From positions 1 to 64,000 of the forward strand of contig OMVJ01000012.1 of assembly GCA_900314495.1 (NCBI GenBank): a stretch of 64,000 nucleotides of DNA, written 5' to 3'. Under the pieces are notes generated by a model. That model saw only the letters and a list, made by a program, of their open reading frames with translations. It ran no database searches and had not been told where the DNA came from. Below are positions 51,820 through 61,267 of this stretch, one piece after another (the stretch's first letter is position 1; each line of letters starts with the position of its first letter). Source of the DNA: an uncultured Olsenella sp. Lineage in GTDB: Bacteria > Actinomycetota > Coriobacteriia > Coriobacteriales > Atopobiaceae. Both the position numbers and the translations under genes were made by a program.

Positions 51820-53112
51820 TTAGAACGGGAACACGATGACGGCGCCCAGGGACACGAAGACGATGCGCACCAGGTACATGGGAATCGTGAACTTCCAGAA
51901 CTCGGTCATCTTGTAGTTGCCCATGCCGTAGATGAGTGCGGGCATGCCATCGACGGGCATGTAGCCACCGTTCCAACCGGAGATGGTGACGGCAGCGGCC
52001 GCGGCCAGCGGGGAGACGCCCAGGGCCTGGCAGGTGGCGATGGCGATAGGGGCGAAGATGTACACGGAGCCCATGTTGGAGCCGGTGAAGGTGGCGGCAG
52101 TGGAGGTGAGCAGCGAGAAGATGAAGACGATCATGAAGGGGCTGAGGCTGCCGGCGAAGCCAGCTGCTGCCTCGCCAACCATGGCGGTGAGGCCGGAGTC
52201 GGCAAGGGCGTTGGCGACGGGGATGACGCCAGCCATCATCAGGACGACGGGAGCGAAGATGCCCTCACGCATCTCCTTCCAGCTGATGCACTTGGCAAAG
52301 AGGAGGACGAAGGCGCAGAGGCCGGGGATGACGTAGGCGAGGTCGCCAATCTGGTTCACCAGCATCATGCCGACGATGGCGATGACGAACATGGCGATGG
52401 TCAGCTTCTCCTTACCGGCATCCATCTGGTTGATCTCGGCATCGGCGCGCTGCTCCTGCTCCTCGGTGGCGGCGGCAATCTCGTGGTCGGGCAGGACCTT
52501 GTAGCCAATGATGGCCCAGATCAGGAAGCCGGCAGAGATGAAGGCGTTGACGATGGCGAAGGACACCATGGAGACGGTGCCGGACTCGCCAGCGGACTCA
52601 AGCACGGAGGCCATGACGCCGTAGAAGAGGGCGACGTTGATGGGGATGAGCGGGTGGTTGGTGGCGAAGCCCAGCGGCAGCATGAGTTTGGAGCTGGGGA
52701 GGTTCTTGTTGTAGGGAATGGTGGCAACGAGGGAGAGAATCAGCACGTAGTAGGCGGTCTGGCCGGAGCCCACCAGCGTGGTGCCGAGCATGACGACAAT
52801 GATGAGCAGGACGTAGCTCTTGAAGCCGCCCTTCTCGACCAGGTTCAGCATTGCCTGGCGCACTTTCTCGATTGCGCTGGTCTTTTGGACGGCGCCGAGG
52901 ATTGCCATGAAGAAGGCAACCATCCACACGGTGTTGTTGGAGAAGCCGGCCATGGCGTAGCCCATGGCGCTCGCGTCCTCAGGCACGAGGCCAAAGACAA
53001 CGATGAGCAGGGAGGCAAGGATGGGGGGTGCGCCGAAGGGCAGCGCGTCGGTCATGATCAGGACGAGCATGAAAACGAGGATCCCCAGGGCAAGGATCAT
53101 ATTCATGGTCAT
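51820..53112 (-). CDS. SLC13/DASS-type anion permease
   Basis: A 430-residue protein with about 11 helices. GFSNNTVWMVAFFMAILGAV and the two substrate loops around VGSGQTAYYV and TGSNMGSVYIFAP match the ArsB/NhaD-SLC13 superfamily, in which two re-entrant hairpins bind a carboxylate or other anion and cations. Its position beside the sugar-acid operon makes threonate/erythronate or a dicarboxylate a good guess, unproven. ATG 53112 lies 12 bases after AAGGAG; ATG 53106 is also possible. A REP-like element and a terminator separate it from pdxA2. Confidence 0.82.
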   Translation of the reverse strand: MTMNMILALGILVFMLVLIMTDALPFGAPPILASLLIVVFGLVPEDASAMGYAMAGFSNNTVWMVAFFMAILGAVQKTSAIEKVRQAMLNLVEKGGFKSYVLLIIVVMLGTTLVGSGQTAYYVLILSLVATIPYNKNLPSSKLMLPLGFATNHPLIPINVALFYGVMASVLESAGESGTVSMVSFAIVNAFISAGFLIWAIIGYKVLPDHEIAAATEEQEQRADAEINQMDAGKEKLTIAMFVIAIVGMMLVNQIGDLAYVIPGLCAFVLLFAKCISWKEMREGIFAPVVLMMAGVIPVANALADSGLTAMVGEAAAGFAGSLSPFMIVFIFSLLTSTAATFTGSNMGSVYIFAPIAIATCQALGVSPLAAAAAVTISGWNGGYMPVDGMPALIYGMGNYKMTEFWKFTIPMYLVRIVFVSLGAVIVFPF

Positions 53113-53327
53113 GCTGACACCACTCCTTTCAATACAAACAAGTTCTGCGTTCTTTCCGCCACGGAAGAAGGTGTCGGCCGTACACCCCATGCAGCCCGCG
53201 AGGAAGAAAACCAACGTGTGGTTTTCATGTAGACATCTTCAGTCTTTGATTAGATGACAACAATGTGCGCGGGCCGAAGTTTTGTTCACTTCTGAAACAC
53301 TAGCAAGAGGCACGGGGTCAACAAGGT

Positions 53328-53358
53328 GAGGCAGTTGGGGTTGGACCCTAACTGCCTC
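53328..53358. repeat. REP-like element D
   Basis: GAGGCAGTTGGGG pairs with CCCTAACTGCCTC around TTGGA (13 bp, one G-T pair). It shares CAGTTGGGG and its complement with element B at 42871-42899. Confidence 0.75.
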
Positions 53359-53366
53359 GTCACAAG

Positions 53367-53397
53367 GGAACGGGCGGAGGCAACCCCCGCCCGTTCC
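53367..53397 (-). terminator. Terminator of the pdxA2 operon
   Basis: An 11-bp perfect stem GGAACGGGCGG / CCGCCCGTTCC, 38 bases after the pdxA2 stop. The minus-strand tail CCTTGTG is weak in U. Confidence 0.65.
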
Positions 53398-53435
53398 ATA
53401 TCAAAGTTGTGCTGCAATGCGTCAGCAGCCCGCGG

Positions 53436-54515
53436 CTACTCCGCCTTGCCCTCGCGCGCGGCGCGGCCGGCGGCCATGCGCAGCGCGTAGTCAATGGCGT
53501 TGACCAGGGAGAGCTCGTTGGAAGTGCCCTTGCCCACGTTGGCAAAGCCCGTGCCGTGGTCCACGGAGGTGCGAATGATGGGCAGGCCAAGGGTGATGTT
53601 CACGCCCTCCACGGCCTTCCACTGGTTGGTGGCGCGGTCGATCACGAAGCCCAGGACCTTGGTGGGAATGTGACCCTGGTCGTGGTACATGACCACGGTG
53701 ATGTCGTACCAGCCGCCGTTCATCTCGGAGAAGACCGAGTCCGGCGGGATGGGACCGATGGCGTTGATGCCGCGGGCCTTGGCGATCTCGATGGCGGGGG
53801 CGATCTCGTCAATCTCCTCCCGGCCGAAGAGGCCGTTCTCGCCGCAGTGCGGGTTGAGGCCGGCAACGGCCACGCGCGGGTTCTGGATGCCCAGGTCCAC
53901 GCAGGCCTGGTTGGCCAGCTCAATGCACTCCAGCACGCGCGGGGTCTTCACGCGGTCGCAGGCCTCGCGCAGGCTCACGTGGGTGGAGACGTGCACCACG
54001 CGGAAGTCGTGGTGAGCCAGCATCATGGCGTACTTCTTGCAGCCCGTGTAGGTGGCATAGATCTCGGTGTGGCCGTCGAAGTGCATGCCCTGGGGAGCGA
54101 GCGCCAGGTTCATGGCCTCCTTGTTGAGCGCGTTGGTCACCGTGGCGTCCACCTCGCCGGCCATGGCCAGCTCGATGAGCTTCTTCACGGACTGGAAGGC
54201 CGCGTTGCCGCCCTCGGCGGAGACCGTGGCCAGCTGGAACTTGGACACGTCCTCAATGAGGTCCAGCTGGTACACGTCGATGGTGCCCGCCTGGAACTTG
54301 GCCTCGGCCACGGAGCTCACTGGGTTCACGGTGATCTCCGGGTGGTTCACGAAGCCCTTGGCCTGCTCGATCATCTTCCAGTCGCCCACCACGATGGGAC
54401 GGCAGCGGTCGTACAGCGCGGGGTCAGAGAGCGCCTTTACGGTGATCTCCGGGCCGTTGCCGGCAGGGTCGCCCATGGAGATGCCAACGATGGGCTTGTA
54501 TGCGGTCTGGGTCAT
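53436..54515 (-). CDS. pdxA2: PdxA2-type 4-phospho-threonate/erythronate dehydrogenase
   Basis: A 359-residue PdxA-fold NAD enzyme. GISMGDPAGNGPEI is the N-terminal signature; FDGHTEIYA, LNPHCGENGLFG and VVMYHDQGHIPTK carry the metal-binding His/Asp residues. PdxA2 members beside DUF1537 kinases oxidise and decarboxylate 4-phosphothreonate to dihydroxyacetone phosphate instead of making pyridoxine. The one-base overlap with the dapA-like stop and the kinase two genes further up support this role. It is the last gene of the operon. Confidence 0.88.
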   Translation of the reverse strand: MTQTAYKPIVGISMGDPAGNGPEITVKALSDPALYDRCRPIVVGDWKMIEQAKGFVNHPEITVNPVSSVAEAKFQAGTIDVYQLDLIEDVSKFQLATVSAEGGNAAFQSVKKLIELAMAGEVDATVTNALNKEAMNLALAPQGMHFDGHTEIYATYTGCKKYAMMLAHHDFRVVHVSTHVSLREACDRVKTPRVLECIELANQACVDLGIQNPRVAVAGLNPHCGENGLFGREEIDEIAPAIEIAKARGINAIGPIPPDSVFSEMNGGWYDITVVMYHDQGHIPTKVLGFVIDRATNQWKAVEGVNITLGLPIIRTSVDHGTGFANVGKGTSNELSLVNAIDYALRMAAGRAAREGKAE

Positions 54516-55417
54516 TAGCACATCCCCTTTGCCTTGTCGTCCGCCAGGACCTGCTTCAGGGCCTCGATGCCCTCGTCGGGCAGCTGGTTGAAGGGCGCGC
54601 GGCACAGGCCAACCGGGTAGCCCAGCAGGCGCACGGCGGTCTTGACCACGGTGTTGGGGTTGCCGTACTTGAAGACGGAGCGCAGCGGGGCCACGGCGTC
54701 CTGGCACTTCTGGGCAGCCTCCAGGTCACCCTTCTTCCAGTTCTCGTAAATGCCCACCATGTTGTGCGGGTACACGTTGGCGCAGCCGGCAATGGAACCC
54801 GTGGCGCCGTACTGCAGCGCCTTCAGGATCAGCGCGTCGTTGCCGGAGAGCACGGAGAAGTCAATGTCACGCGTGAGGTCGATGTAGGCGGAGAGGTTGT
54901 CCCAGTCGCCGGAGGAGTCCTTGGCGCCCACGATGTTGTCCACCTGAGCCAGCTTGGCCACGGTCTCCGGCTCGATCTTGTTGCCAGTGCGGGCGGGAAT
55001 GTTGTACAGCACGATGGGCATGTCGGGCACGGCCGCGGCAACCGTCTCGTAGTGGGTGATGAGCTCGGCCTGGCTGGCCTTGGCGAAGCTGGGGGTGATG
55101 ATGGAGAGCACGTCCGCACCTGCGGCCTCTGCCATCTTGGACTGCTCGATGGTCTCCTTGGTGGAGATGCAGCCGGAGCCGGCGTACACGGGCACGCGGC
55201 CGGCAACCTGGTCGATGACGGTCTCCAGAACCAGCTTCTTGTCCTCGCCGTTCAGGATGTAGCCCTCGCCGTTGGTGCCGAACGGGAAGATGGCGTGGAT
55301 ACCCGCCTCGATCTGGCGGTCAACCTGGCGACGGAGCTCGTCGGTGTTGACGGACTCGTCCTCGTTGAAGGGGGTGACGATGGGAACGATGATGCCCTTG
55401 ATGTCCACCTGTTTCAT
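54515..55417 (-). CDS. DapA-family lyase/aldolase
   Basis: A 300-residue TIM barrel. The Schiff-base Lys166 is in IVGAKDSSGDW, Tyr138 in VLYNIPARTG, and GTNGEGYILNGED is the substrate loop. In true dihydrodipicolinate synthase GTTGES is usual; GTNGEG points to the N-acetylneuraminate-lyase-like/sugar-acid group. It probably cleaves or forms a 2-keto-3-deoxy sugar acid. It has its own GGAGAAGAG site and lies between Fe-ADH and pdxA2 in one operon. The substrate is unknown. Confidence 0.85.
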   Translation of the reverse strand: MKQVDIKGIIVPIVTPFNEDESVNTDELRRQVDRQIEAGIHAIFPFGTNGEGYILNGEDKKLVLETVIDQVAGRVPVYAGSGCISTKETIEQSKMAEAAGADVLSIITPSFAKASQAELITHYETVAAAVPDMPIVLYNIPARTGNKIEPETVAKLAQVDNIVGAKDSSGDWDNLSAYIDLTRDIDFSVLSGNDALILKALQYGATGSIAGCANVYPHNMVGIYENWKKGDLEAAQKCQDAVAPLRSVFKYGNPNTVVKTAVRLLGYPVGLCRAPFNQLPDEGIEALKQVLADDKAKGMC

Positions 55418-55432
55418 GCGCTTCTCTTCTCC

Positions 55433-56587
55433 TTAGATAATCTGCTCATACAGGGCGCGCGCGTCCTCCGGGGTGACCTCGCGCATGTTGTTGACCAGCA
55501 GGCGCTGCTGCTGCATGCCCGCCTCCACCAGGAAGTCGATGTCCGGGTCGGTGACGCCCAGATCGGCCACCTTGGTCGGGATGTTGAGGTTGCGCACAAT
55601 CTCCTCCATGCGGGCAATCATGGCGTCGGCCTTGGCGTCCACGGTCTGCGCGTCGCCGTGCAGGCAGCGGTCGTAGGCAATGGCCAGGCGCTCCGCAATG
55701 GCGGGCTTGTTGAACTTCATGACCGGGATGAGCAGGATGGCGTTTGAGACGCCGTGCGGCACGTGGTACTTGCCGCCCAGGGGGTAGCTCAGTGCGTGCA
55801 CCGCGGTGGTGCCGGCGGCGGTGATGGCGATGCCGCCGTAGAAGCTTGCCAGCTGCATGGCGCGCTTGGCCTCCAGGTTGCCCTTCTCGAGGCAGGACTT
55901 CTCCAGGTTGTCCATGGTGAGCTGCAGGGCGTCCAGGGCAAAGGTGTCGGAGAAGGGGTTGGCCTTGGTGGAGGTGAAGCACTCGATGGCATGGCACAGG
56001 GTGTCCACACCGGGGCCGGAGGCCACCTTGGGCGGCAGGTTCTGGATCATCTTGACGTCCAGGATCACTGCGTCCGCGATGAGGGCGTTGTTGACGATGC
56101 CAATCTTGGTGTCCTTCTCGGGCACGGCGACGATGGCGTTGGGCGTGGCCTCGGAGCCGGTGCCCGCGGTGGTGGGCACCATGACGGTCTTGACCTGCTT
56201 CTTGGCCTGGGTCGGGTCGTCCAGCAGGTCCTTCACGGTGTAGGCATCGGTGGCCAGGACGGAGCAGAGCTTGGCGGCGTCCATGACGGAGCCTCCGCCA
56301 ATGGCCAGGATGAGGTCGCAGTTCATGGAGTTGAAGCGGTCCGCCAGCTTCTGGACGGCCTCGTAGGGGGGCTCCACCGGCGCGTCGTCAATGACCTCGT
56401 ACGGCAGGCCCGCAGCCTCGATCACGCTGACCGCCTCGTCAATGAGGCCAAGCTTGCGCAGCATGGCGTCCGTGAAGAGGCCCACCTTGGTGGTGCCGTA
56501 CGCAGCCATGATCTGAGTCAGGTTCTGCATTGCGTCGGCGCCCGAGTAGACCTCCTTGGGCAGTTTCAGGCTATAGTGCTCCAGCAT
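55433..56587 (-). CDS. Iron-containing alcohol dehydrogenase
   Basis: The protein has 384 residues. The NAD(P) site is AIGGGSVMDAAK, followed by PTTAGTGSEAT; the metal ligands are in DTLCHAIECF and VPHGVSNAILL (Asp/His cluster). It reduces aldehydes or oxidises hydroxy acids; in this operon it could act on 3- or 4-carbon aldehydes or on a 2-hydroxy acid. GAAAGGAAC precedes ATG 56587. It starts 12 bases after the kinase stop. Confidence 0.9.
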   Translation of the reverse strand: MLEHYSLKLPKEVYSGADAMQNLTQIMAAYGTTKVGLFTDAMLRKLGLIDEAVSVIEAAGLPYEVIDDAPVEPPYEAVQKLADRFNSMNCDLILAIGGGSVMDAAKLCSVLATDAYTVKDLLDDPTQAKKQVKTVMVPTTAGTGSEATPNAIVAVPEKDTKIGIVNNALIADAVILDVKMIQNLPPKVASGPGVDTLCHAIECFTSTKANPFSDTFALDALQLTMDNLEKSCLEKGNLEAKRAMQLASFYGGIAITAAGTTAVHALSYPLGGKYHVPHGVSNAILLIPVMKFNKPAIAERLAIAYDRCLHGDAQTVDAKADAMIARMEEIVRNLNIPTKVADLGVTDPDIDFLVEAGMQQQRLLVNNMREVTPEDARALYEQII

Positions 56588-56599
56588 GCCAGTTCCTTT

Positions 56600-57832
56600 C
56601 TATCCTTGCAGCTTGTTTGCCAATTGCACAATCAGGTCGTCCTCGCCAAATCCACCCGACTTGGTAAGGATACGATACGCGCGTTCGCCAGACGTCACCT
56701 CCGTGTCAACGACGCCGGGAACAACCTCTCCCAGCAGGCGAACGTGCGGGGAATCAACCGTGTTCAGGAACGAGAGCAGGACGTCACCACCCGCAACGGC
56801 AACGGTTCCGCTCTTGCGCTCGCCAATGACGGCATTGAGCAGCACGCCGATGTTCCTGGAGATGGTGGCTCGCACCTGGTTTGGAACGGGGCCCTCCTTG
56901 GGCTGGAAGCTCGTGGCATCCACCACGGTAATGGGGGCAACGTCCCAGCTCTGGCCCGCGGCTCGGCACAGAGCCGAGCCTGCCGCACTGGTCGTGAAGT
57001 TGGGGTCCAGCTTCTGGGCCTCGCTGACGGCAAAGGTGGGCGCACCCTGCGCCGTTGCGTAGGCGCACTGACGCTGGGACACGGGGTTCACGCTGCCAAA
57101 GAGCACCAGCAGGCGGGCGGAGTCAACGTTGGACTTTGGACCGCCAAGCCCGTCCAGGGCCAGGACCTTGGCAAAGGCATGGGCAAGCCCGCCGCAGCCC
57201 GCCAGAAGAATCGTGCCCTCCGTCTGCCGGGCAATCTGGACGCAACGCTCCTCCAGCTCCTGGGTGGTCTGGATGTCGTAGTAGGCAATGCCCGAGAAGC
57301 CCGTGGGCATGGGATCGTCCTTGCCCACGTGGAGCGCGGGCACGTTCTCCGCAGTGGAGAGCAAGTCCGCCAGGCTGGACGTGGCAACGGGGTCGAAGGG
57401 GTCCTTGCCAAAGCGAGTCTGCGCAACGGGCTGGCCGTCAACGTAGTGAACTCCGTCACGCGTGACGCGGCCCATGTCCGGCCAGGCCGGCAGGAAGTGC
57501 AGGCAGCCGCGGCCAGCGTTCTCCCACATGGCAGCCAGCTCAGGCCCAATGTTGCCACGCAGCACGGAGTCCGTCTTCTTGAAGATGACGCGGCAACCCG
57601 CCTGGTAGGCGTGCTCCACAAGGAACCCAACGCGCAGGAAGGCGTTGTAGGAGTCAAGGTGGCGAGAGTCCGCGTTTATTGCCAGGACGGCAGCATCCTG
57701 CCGGCCTTGGGCACCGGCACTGCGCACGCCCGCATCAAAGCTGGTCACAACAGAGACGCCTGCCGCAGCGAAGGGGACGGAGGCGTCAAACGTGCCGGTC
57801 AGGTCATCCGCAATGAGCGTGAGCGTCGGCAT
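56600..57832 (-). CDS. dtnK: Four-carbon acid sugar kinase (DUF1537)
   Basis: A 410-residue two-domain kinase. The N-terminal sugar-binding domain begins with TLIADDLTGTFD and has FKKTDSVLRGNIG; the C-terminal nucleotide-binding domain contains LVLFGSVNPVS and TVAVAGGDVL. The family phosphorylates threonate or erythronate at C4. Paired with PdxA2 this gives threonate to 4-phosphothreonate to dihydroxyacetone phosphate. D-threonate is the best fit by analogy; L-threonate or D-erythronate cannot be excluded, since the extra OtnI/OtnC genes are missing. It leads the operon, divergent from the PrpR-like regulator. Confidence 0.9.
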   Translation of the reverse strand: MPTLTLIADDLTGTFDASVPFAAAGVSVVTSFDAGVRSAGAQGRQDAAVLAINADSRHLDSYNAFLRVGFLVEHAYQAGCRVIFKKTDSVLRGNIGPELAAMWENAGRGCLHFLPAWPDMGRVTRDGVHYVDGQPVAQTRFGKDPFDPVATSSLADLLSTAENVPALHVGKDDPMPTGFSGIAYYDIQTTQELEERCVQIARQTEGTILLAGCGGLAHAFAKVLALDGLGGPKSNVDSARLLVLFGSVNPVSQRQCAYATAQGAPTFAVSEAQKLDPNFTTSAAGSALCRAAGQSWDVAPITVVDATSFQPKEGPVPNQVRATISRNIGVLLNAVIGERKSGTVAVAGGDVLLSFLNTVDSPHVRLLGEVVPGVVDTEVTSGERAYRILTKSGGFGEDDLIVQLANKLQG

Positions 57833-57911
57833 TGTTCATCCCCTTCCTTGGGCCTTGGTTGGCAGCCCGCTTGAGTGCTTCCCCACGGTTCGTATTCTCA
57901 ACCCTTCGCCA

Positions 57912-57938
57912 TACCGCTAAAAGCGCTGCAGAGCGGTA
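57912..57938. promoter_or_regulatory. Operator-like dyad in the kinase/regulator divergent spacer
   Basis: TACCGCT (57912-57918) and AGCGGTA (57932-57938) flank a 13-base centre with AGCGCT. It lies midway in the 150-base divergent spacer, a natural site for the PrpR-like protein. Confidence 0.55.
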
Positions 57939-57982
57939 AAATCGTTCAAATATGAAACCCTCGGGAAAGCTGAGGTGGCAGC

Positions 57983-59845
57983 GTGGACATTCTGCAGCAG
58001 GCGCTCGACCAGTTGAGCGCCCAGAACAGGGCGGAAGACAACAAGCCCAATGGGACGGCAAGTGCCAAAGCCTCAACCATCCATGCGCTTGCCATTGCGC
58101 CCTACCCTGCCATGGCAGACCTCTTCCAGCGAGCCGCCTTGGACTACCCCCAGCTTGACCTGACAATACAGACGGGCGACCGCGAGGACGGCCTGCGCGC
58201 GGTGCTCAGCGCCTTCGAGTCCAACTACGACGTGGTCATCTCGCGTGGTGGCACGGCGCGCGTGCTCGAGGAGGAGGTGACCCTGCCAATCGTGGAGGTG
58301 GAGGTGTCCGCCATCGACGTGCTGCGTCAGATCAAGCAGGCGTGTCCCGAGGGCGGTAGCGTCGCGGCAGTCGGGTTCGAGAGCACGCTCCACAACGTCA
58401 ACCGCGCCCGCGACGTGCTGCCCCAGACGGTTGACCTCTACACCATCGAGTTCGCCGACGAGGCGCCCCTGGTCATGGAGACCGTGGCCCAGGGTGGCTA
58501 CGCGCTCGTCCTGTGCGACAACGTGTGCTTCATAGAGGCCCGTCACCTGCACCTGCCGGCCCAGCTCCTCCAGTCGGGCGAGGACAGCATTCGCCAGGCG
58601 CTGGAGACGGCGATCTTTCACTGCGAGCACTGGGCACTCACGCGCGAACGGTCTGACCTCCTGTGGGACCTTGCCCGCAACCAGTCCGGCCGGCTGGTCA
58701 TTTACCAGCGCAGCGGCGGACTCATCTTCTCCAACCTGGGGAAGGACGACGTTGCGCTGTATGACTTCCTGGAGCGCCACCTGGGGGACGTGCATTCGCG
58801 CCGGCTGGTCTTCCGCCACCTGGGCACCGTTTACCGCATCAAGCCCATTCACATGGGGAAGTCCAACGCCAACATCCTTGCCTACTCCATTAGCGTGTAC
58901 GACGCATCCGTGCAGGCAGGGCTGGCCGGCATTGACTACCTCAACCTGGACGAGGTGGGCGAGCAGATCGACCAGTCCTTCTTCGTGAAGACGCACGCGC
59001 TGACCCTGCTTTCCGGCAACGTGGACGAGGCCCTTGAGCTGGGCCGGCCCGTCATGATTGCCGGCGAGGTCGGCAGCGGAAAGCGGCAGCTGGCCCGCCT
59101 GCTCTACCTGGCCTCAAGCCGCAGCAGGCTGCCCTTCGTGGAGATAGACTGCTCGCTCCTGAACCGCAAGAGCACCCGGTTCCTCACCGAGAGCTACCAT
59201 TCCCCTCTCTATGCCACCGACCAGACCATCTACCTGCACGGCATTCAGAGCCTGAAGGAATCCGCCCTCAGGGAGCTGCTGGCAATAGCGCTAGAAAGCC
59301 GCCTCGCCAAGCGCTGCTTCCTCATCTTCTCGGGCGACCTCAACCCCGACGGATCCACGCCCAGCAGCGTGTACACCATTGCCGAGCAGCTCAAGTGCGT
59401 GATCCTGGACGTGCCCGCCCTGCGCACCCAGCCCGAGGTCATCCACACGGACACGCTCTCGTACCTGCAGTCGCTTGCACAAGACGCGGGCCGCGCCTGC
59501 CCCGAGGTCACGCCGGAGGCCATGGACCTCCTGCGCTCCTACTCCTGGCCCCGCAACAACTTCCAACTGCAGAAGGTGCTGGACCGCCTCTTCCTCACCT
59601 CTGCCGAGACAGGCACCGTTGACGCGGATGCCGTGCGCAGCACCCTGGCGCGTGAGGAGGTGCGCGGAGAGGGCACGGGTTCGGCGGAGTCCTTCGACGT
59701 CATGCGCCCGCTCGGCGCCATAGAGCGTGACATTGCCCGGGAGGTCATAAAGCGCTGCGACGACAACCGCACGCTGGCGGCAAAGACGCTGGGCATAAGC
59801 CGAACCACGCTCTGGCGCATGCTCAAGGAGGACCAGGCAAAGTAG
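57983..59845 (+). CDS. PrpR_N-domain regulator with degenerate sigma54-type AAA+ domain
   Basis: The protein has 620 residues. A PrpR N-terminal sensor (about 30-210; TGDREDGLRAV, YDVVISRGGTARVL) is followed by a PAS-like part (about 225-330), an AAA+ domain with Walker A AGEVGSGKRQ (near 360) and a C-terminal Fis-type helix-turn-helix (NRTLAAKTLGISRTTLWRML). The GAFTGA loop that contacts sigma54 is absent (LTESYHSPLY in that region), and the Walker B Asp-Glu is replaced (IYLHGIQSL). It is therefore likely to act without RpoN. GTG 57983 follows AGGTGG. It probably controls the divergent sugar-acid operon. Confidence 0.85.
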   Translation: MDILQQALDQLSAQNRAEDNKPNGTASAKASTIHALAIAPYPAMADLFQRAALDYPQLDLTIQTGDREDGLRAVLSAFESNYDVVISRGGTARVLEEEVTLPIVEVEVSAIDVLRQIKQACPEGGSVAAVGFESTLHNVNRARDVLPQTVDLYTIEFADEAPLVMETVAQGGYALVLCDNVCFIEARHLHLPAQLLQSGEDSIRQALETAIFHCEHWALTRERSDLLWDLARNQSGRLVIYQRSGGLIFSNLGKDDVALYDFLERHLGDVHSRRLVFRHLGTVYRIKPIHMGKSNANILAYSISVYDASVQAGLAGIDYLNLDEVGEQIDQSFFVKTHALTLLSGNVDEALELGRPVMIAGEVGSGKRQLARLLYLASSRSRLPFVEIDCSLLNRKSTRFLTESYHSPLYATDQTIYLHGIQSLKESALRELLAIALESRLAKRCFLIFSGDLNPDGSTPSSVYTIAEQLKCVILDVPALRTQPEVIHTDTLSYLQSLAQDAGRACPEVTPEAMDLLRSYSWPRNNFQLQKVLDRLFLTSAETGTVDADAVRSTLAREEVRGEGTGSAESFDVMRPLGAIERDIAREVIKRCDDNRTLAAKTLGISRTTLWRMLKEDQAK

Positions 59846-59860
59846 CGGGCTGGCGCGCCC

Positions 59861-61267
59861 CTACCGCGCGGCACCCTTGGCAAAGGCCGTGGGGCAGAGC
59901 GCGTCGTATGCGTCTACCAGCGCTTCATCGATGGGACCAAAGGACTCGAAGATGTGAACGCCGGCGCGCTTGAGCTCTTCCCGCGGACCAGGGCCCACGC
60001 GCAGGGCAAGAAGGGCGTCGCAATCGCCCACGGCAGAAAGTGCACCGGCAAGGCGGCCACGCAGCTCCGGGGCACCGCACGCTCCGGGACCGTAGCAGTG
60101 GCGCGAGACCTGGCGACGCTCCACGACTTTGGTGTCGTTGCCGTCCGTGTCCACAACCAGCAGCTGGTCGGCGTGGCCAAAGTGCTGGTCCACGTCAGTC
60201 CCGGAAGCCGTGGCGATGGCCATGCGCAGCACCGGGCGTCCCGGCCGGGCGGGAAGCAGGCGCTGGGGTGACGCGGGCTCGGCCGGTTGCCCCAGCTCGG
60301 CCGACGCGGCATCGGACGCAGGGGTTCCCGTCGCCCGTCCCGCGGCCGCCACTTGGGCGGCCTTCTCCGCAGCAAGCTTGTCAAAGAGCGCAGAGAGGTC
60401 CTCGCCCAGCTTGCCCACGGCATCGGCCCGGCACTGCCGGCAGTGGTAGATCTGGGGCAGGTACTCCGAGCATTGCTTGCGCACCTCCGCGTGGGTTTTC
60501 TCGTCCACCGGCTCTATGTCCTGGAAGGCCGCGCCGGGAACGGGAATCATGCAGGTGATGTTCTGGTAGGACACGCCCAGACCCGCGGCCACGCGCGCGA
60601 CCTCCACCGCGTGGTCCACGTTTATGCCCTTGACCAGCACCGTGTTGACCTTGACCACCATCCCGGCTGCGACGGCCAGGCGAATGCCTTCCAGCTGGTT
60701 GGCCAGCAGGCGCTGAGCTGCGGCCAGGCCGGTGAGTGTCTTGCCCTCCCACTCCACGAACTTGTACATCCTCGCCCCCACCTGCGCGTCGACGGCGTTG
60801 AGGGTGACCGTCAGGTGGGTCACGCCCAGCTTGGCCAGGGCCTCGGCATAGCGCGGCAGCTGCAGGCCGTTGGTGGAAAGGCAGAAGGTCACGTAGGGGT
60901 CCGCCTGGCGGATGCGGGTCAGGGTCTCGCACGTGGCATCCCAGTTGGCAAGGGCATCACCAGGTCCCGCGATGCCCACCACCGTCAGGTTGCCCAACCG
61001 ATCGCGGGCAAGGAGGTAGCGGTCAAGGGCCTGGTCGGGATTCAGCACCTTGGAGGTGACGCCGGGACGGGTCTCGTTCACGCAGTCGTTCTTGCGCAGG
61101 CAGTAGTTGCACTGGATGTTGCACCGCGGCGCCACGGCCAAGTGGATGCGGGAGTTTCTCCCCGTGCAGTGGACGGCAAAGCAGGGATGCGCCGCGGTCC
61201 GCTCCTCCAGGGTCGGCATGTGGTCTTCGAGCCTAATCTCGCGAATGTCTATGGTCTCGGTAGCCAT
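59861..61267 (-). CDS. nifB: NifB-like radical SAM cofactor synthase with NifX domain
   Basis: The protein has 468 residues. The N-terminal radical SAM domain has Cys49, Cys53 and Cys56 (APRCNIQCNYC) with RKNDC and ETRPGVTSKVLNP, the specific NifB signature. GPGDAL and STNGLQLP follow, then a SPASM-like Cys pair (IYHCRQC). After an Ala-rich linker (about 310-370) is a NifX/FeMo-co-binding domain (VDQHFGHADQ, GVHIFESFGPIDEAL). It should make the carbide-containing 8Fe precursor of an M-type cofactor. AAAGGAG precedes ATG 61267. It follows metY by 74 bases. Confidence 0.93.
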   Translation of the reverse strand: MATETIDIREIRLEDHMPTLEERTAAHPCFAVHCTGRNSRIHLAVAPRCNIQCNYCLRKNDCVNETRPGVTSKVLNPDQALDRYLLARDRLGNLTVVGIAGPGDALANWDATCETLTRIRQADPYVTFCLSTNGLQLPRYAEALAKLGVTHLTVTLNAVDAQVGARMYKFVEWEGKTLTGLAAAQRLLANQLEGIRLAVAAGMVVKVNTVLVKGINVDHAVEVARVAAGLGVSYQNITCMIPVPGAAFQDIEPVDEKTHAEVRKQCSEYLPQIYHCRQCRADAVGKLGEDLSALFDKLAAEKAAQVAAAGRATGTPASDAASAELGQPAEPASPQRLLPARPGRPVLRMAIATASGTDVDQHFGHADQLLVVDTDGNDTKVVERRQVSRHCYGPGACGAPELRGRLAGALSAVGDCDALLALRVGPGPREELKRAGVHIFESFGPIDEALVDAYDALCPTAFAKGAAR

